Below, one piece after another: positions 5,909 to 8,097 of a stretch of 8,097 nucleotides of DNA. Made by a program: the position numbers and the translations under genes. The DNA comes from an uncultured Fretibacterium sp. (lineage in GTDB: Bacteria > Synergistota > Synergistia > Synergistales > Aminobacteriaceae). The stretch spans positions 1 through 8,097 of the forward strand of contig CALAUZ010000070.1 of assembly GCA_937892105.1 (NCBI GenBank), in the 5' to 3' direction. The first letter of the stretch is position 1. Each line of letters starts with the position of its first letter. The notes under the pieces are model-generated. The model saw only the letters and a list, made by a program, of their open reading frames with translations. It searched no databases and had not been told where the DNA came from.

Positions 5909-8097
5909 TTAATGCTGACCCAGAAGCTCCGTGAGTATCCTAACACCCTCCATTGCGTCCCTAGCGTAGTAATCCGCACCAGCATACCCCGCAAGTTCAG
6001 GCGTAAGTACCGCACCTCCTGCAATAACTTTCACGTTCGGACATGCCTCTTTCAGCTTCGTAATTGTCTCCTTCATGCTCGCAACCGTTGTCGTCATCAA
6101 TGCGCTTAACCCTACGACATTAACCCCGCGCTGTATCACTGCATCAACTATCTTCTCAGGCGGAACATCTTTTCCCAAGTCTATAACGTCAAAGTTGTAA
6201 TTCTCGAATATCGTCCGCACTATATTTTTCCCTATGTCATGAACGTCTCCATATACTGTCGCCAAAATCACAGGGCCTTTAGCCTTCCCGGTATCCTGCG
6301 ATTTGTCCATGTTGAGCGACAAGACCTCAAACGCTGACTTTGCGGCTTCAGCTGATTTTATGAGCTGTGGAAGAAAGACTTTGCCAGCCTCGTAATCTTT
6401 TCCAACGTTATCAAGTGCAGGTACTATGTTATTCTCTATAATTTCCATAGGTTTGCTGGTCTTGAGAAGTTCAGTTGTCATTGTTGCTGCCTCGTCCTTC
6501 AGTCCTCTCATTATTGCTGTGCCCAGACTTGCAGGGGCATTCTGTGGTGCAGCGGTTGTGAGTGAGGGCTGTGTTGCATTTGCGGCTGAAGTTGAAGGGT
6601 GCTTCTCGCAGTAGGATATATATTCCTGCATTTCCTGTTCTCCGCCTGATAGAAGGTTCCATGCGTGAAGAGTCTCCTGAAGGTCAGCGTCTCCAGGATT
6701 GATGATTGCCCCGTCAAGCCCCTGCATTATCGCGGCCATTAACATAGTACGGTTCACAAGCGGCCTGCGTGGAAGCCCAAATGATACATTGCTCAGACCC
6801 AGTATAGTTCGCACCCCTAGTTTGTCCTTCACCATGCGTATAGCTTTCAGGGTTTCGGGGACTAGCTTTTGCTGTGCTGAGGCTGTGAGTGTGAGGCAGT
6901 CGATTAAGACATTCCGGCGCGGAATGCCTATGCTTTCGGCCATACTGAGGATACGGCGGGCAATCGCAAACCTTTCCTCTGCTGTCTCAGGTATTCCGCT
7001 GTCGTCAAGCGTCAGACCCAATACACACGCTCCATACTTTTTAGCGATGGGGAGGACGTGTTCAAGGCTTGAGGCTTTACCGTTCACGGAGTTCAACAGC
7101 GGCTTACCGTTGTAAATTCTGGCAGCTTGTTCAAGAGCGTTATAGTCTGAGCTGTCTATCTGTATGGGAAGGTTCACAACTCCCTGTATCTCTGTCAACG
7201 CATGTTTGAGAACTTCGGGTTCGTCAATGTCAGGAAGTCCTGCGTTAAGGTCAAGAATATCTGCACCCTGCTCCTGCTGTTTAACGGCCTCACGCATGAG
7301 GTAATCCATGTTTCCCCCACGCAAAGCCTTCTGGAGCATTTTCTTTCCTGTAGGGTTAAGCCTCTCGCCTATAATCACGAATTTCCGCCCGAACGTTGCG
7401 ACGTTTGACGGCGAACATATCAGTGTGTCGTCTGGAACATTACGTTTGAGGACATGGCCGGAAGTGCGGGACATTACAGCCTGTTTCATCATGGCGATGT
7501 GTTTGGGAGTAGTTCCGCAGCAACCACCGAGTATTGACGCGCCCATCTCTGCGAACCTGCAAGACACATCAGCGAACTGTTCCGGCATAACGTCATAATG
7601 CGATACACCGTCCCTCATGACTGGGAGGCCTGCATTAGGCTGAACCATCACTGGAATGTGAGAGCATGAACACAGACGCTCAATGACGGGGAGTAATTGC
7701 GCAGGGCCGAGCGAACAGTTCACACCCAGCGCAGTTATACCCAATCCCTCAAGTGTAGCCGCCATAGCCTCGACAGACGCGCCGAAGAATGTACGTCCAG
7801 TTTCCTCAAAGCTCATTGTTGCGAATACTGGGAGATTTGAGTTTTCGAGAGCCGCAAGGACACCTGCTTTCAGCTCGTGCAAGTCCGTGAAAGTTTCAAG
7901 CAGAATGACATCGCATAGTTCCCTTCCTGCAATGACCATCTCAGCTACAGCGTAATATATTTCATCGAAAGTTGCATCGCCAGACGGAGCCATTACCCTT
8001 CCAGTTGAGCCTATATCCAACGCAACATAAGCCTCATTTCCTGCGGCATTACGTGCGAGTTTGAGAGCTGACTTTATGACTTCCTGAACTGTATGGC
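5909..8097 (-). CDS. metH: MetH, cobalamin-dependent methionine synthase, 5' end missing, no reactivation domain
   Basis: Transfers a methyl group from 5-methyltetrahydrofolate via cobalamin to homocysteine, giving methionine. The frame is open to the right edge (728 residues visible). The TTG at 8020 is internal, because upstream codons still match the family (EVIKSALKLAR, YVALDIG). Numbering from the first visible codon, the homocysteine domain runs to about 215 with zinc ligands Cys127 (GVNCSLGP) and Cys192-Cys193 (GGCCGTTP). The pterin domain is about 235-485 (IIGERLNPTGKK, DILDLNAGLPDIDE, LGLSNVSFGLP, INPGDAD). An Ala/Ser/Thr-rich linker (497-525) leads to the B12 cap and the Rossmann domain, with GDVHDIGKN (cobalt-ligand His619), GLSALMTTT and IAGGA. 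The protein ends right after this domain, so the AdoMet-binding reactivation domain of E. coli MetH is absent, as in Thermotoga maritima. Roughly 70-110 N-terminal residues should lie beyond the edge. Confidence 0.95.
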   Translation of the reverse strand, partial: HTVQEVIKSALKLARNAAGNEAYVALDIGSTGRVMAPSGDATFDEIYYAVAEMVIAGRELCDVILLETFTDLHELKAGVLAALENSNLPVFATMSFEETGRTFFGASVEAMAATLEGLGITALGVNCSLGPAQLLPVIERLCSCSHIPVMVQPNAGLPVMRDGVSHYDVMPEQFADVSCRFAEMGASILGGCCGTTPKHIAMMKQAVMSRTSGHVLKRNVPDDTLICSPSNVATFGRKFVIIGERLNPTGKKMLQKALRGGNMDYLMREAVKQQEQGADILDLNAGLPDIDEPEVLKHALTEIQGVVNLPIQIDSSDYNALEQAARIYNGKPLLNSVNGKASSLEHVLPIAKKYGACVLGLTLDDSGIPETAEERFAIARRILSMAESIGIPRRNVLIDCLTLTASAQQKLVPETLKAIRMVKDKLGVRTILGLSNVSFGLPRRPLVNRTMLMAAIMQGLDGAIINPGDADLQETLHAWNLLSGGEQEMQEYISYCEKHPSTSAANATQPSLTTAAPQNAPASLGTAIMRGLKDEAATMTTELLKTSKPMEIIENNIVPALDNVGKDYEAGKVFLPQLIKSAEAAKSAFEVLSLNMDKSQDTGKAKGPVILATVYGDVHDIGKNIVRTIFENYNFDVIDLGKDVPPEKIVDAVIQRGVNVVGLSALMTTTVASMKETITKLKEACPNVKVIAGGAVLTPELAGYAGADYYARDAMEGVRILTELLGQH

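Noticed and set aside
6699..7115. Plus-strand open frame of 138 codons
   Set aside because: Antisense shadow of the metH pterin-binding domain, which is well conserved on the minus strand.
5909..8020. A metH start at the TTG at 8020
   Set aside because: The frame stays open to the window edge and the upstream residues still match the homocysteine-binding domain, so the true start lies outside.

Overview
All genes in this 8.1 kb window lie on the minus strand, so transcription runs from high to low coordinates. It is ordinary, compact bacterial chromosome. In order of transcription it holds: the 3' part of a cobalamin-dependent methionine synthase (metH, cut by the right edge), an unrecognised exported protein with a C-terminal TPR-like segment, an intrinsic terminator, nadE, yebC, ruvC, a SpoIID/LytB-domain protein, queA, and the 5' part of a glutathione-peroxidase-family thiol peroxidase (cut by the left edge). 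I see no tRNA, rRNA, CRISPR array, insertion sequence or phage gene, and no stretch over 300 bases lacks a gene.

Organism: the moderate G+C, tight packing, purine-rich Shine-Dalgarno sites and many UUG starts suggest an anaerobic bacterium. A SpoIID/LytB protein next to queA, and a MetH without a reactivation domain, fit Synergistota or a Clostridia-like lineage. I favour Synergistota only weakly, because it rests on remembered gene order and not on a search.

Layout: metH and the TPR-like gene are 43 bp apart with no terminator between them and probably form one unit, ended by a terminator at 4962-4995. A -10-like TATAAT lies just beyond it, and nadE-yebC-ruvC-spoIID-queA-gpx could be one long transcript. 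The junctions are 31 bp (nadE/yebC), 0 bp (yebC/ruvC, stop abutting start), 19 bp (ruvC/spoIID), a 4-bp overlap (spoIID/queA) and 15 or 75 bp (queA/gpx, depending on the start).

Functions are mostly housekeeping: methionine and folate metabolism (metH), NAD synthesis (nadE), translation (yebC), Holliday junction cleavage (ruvC), peptidoglycan remodelling (SpoIID-like), queuosine tRNA modification (queA) and peroxide removal (gpx). The order resembles a ruvC-ruvA-ruvB-spoIID-queA-tgt cluster from which ruvAB and tgt are absent at this site.

I did not find a convincing new biological system. The points most worth checking are the two possible starts of the peroxidase, one of which adds an apparent signal peptide; the heavy use of UUG starts; a 13-bp repeat containing a -10 hexamer; a long linker splitting the SpoIID-like protein; and the unrecognised exported TPR-like protein.
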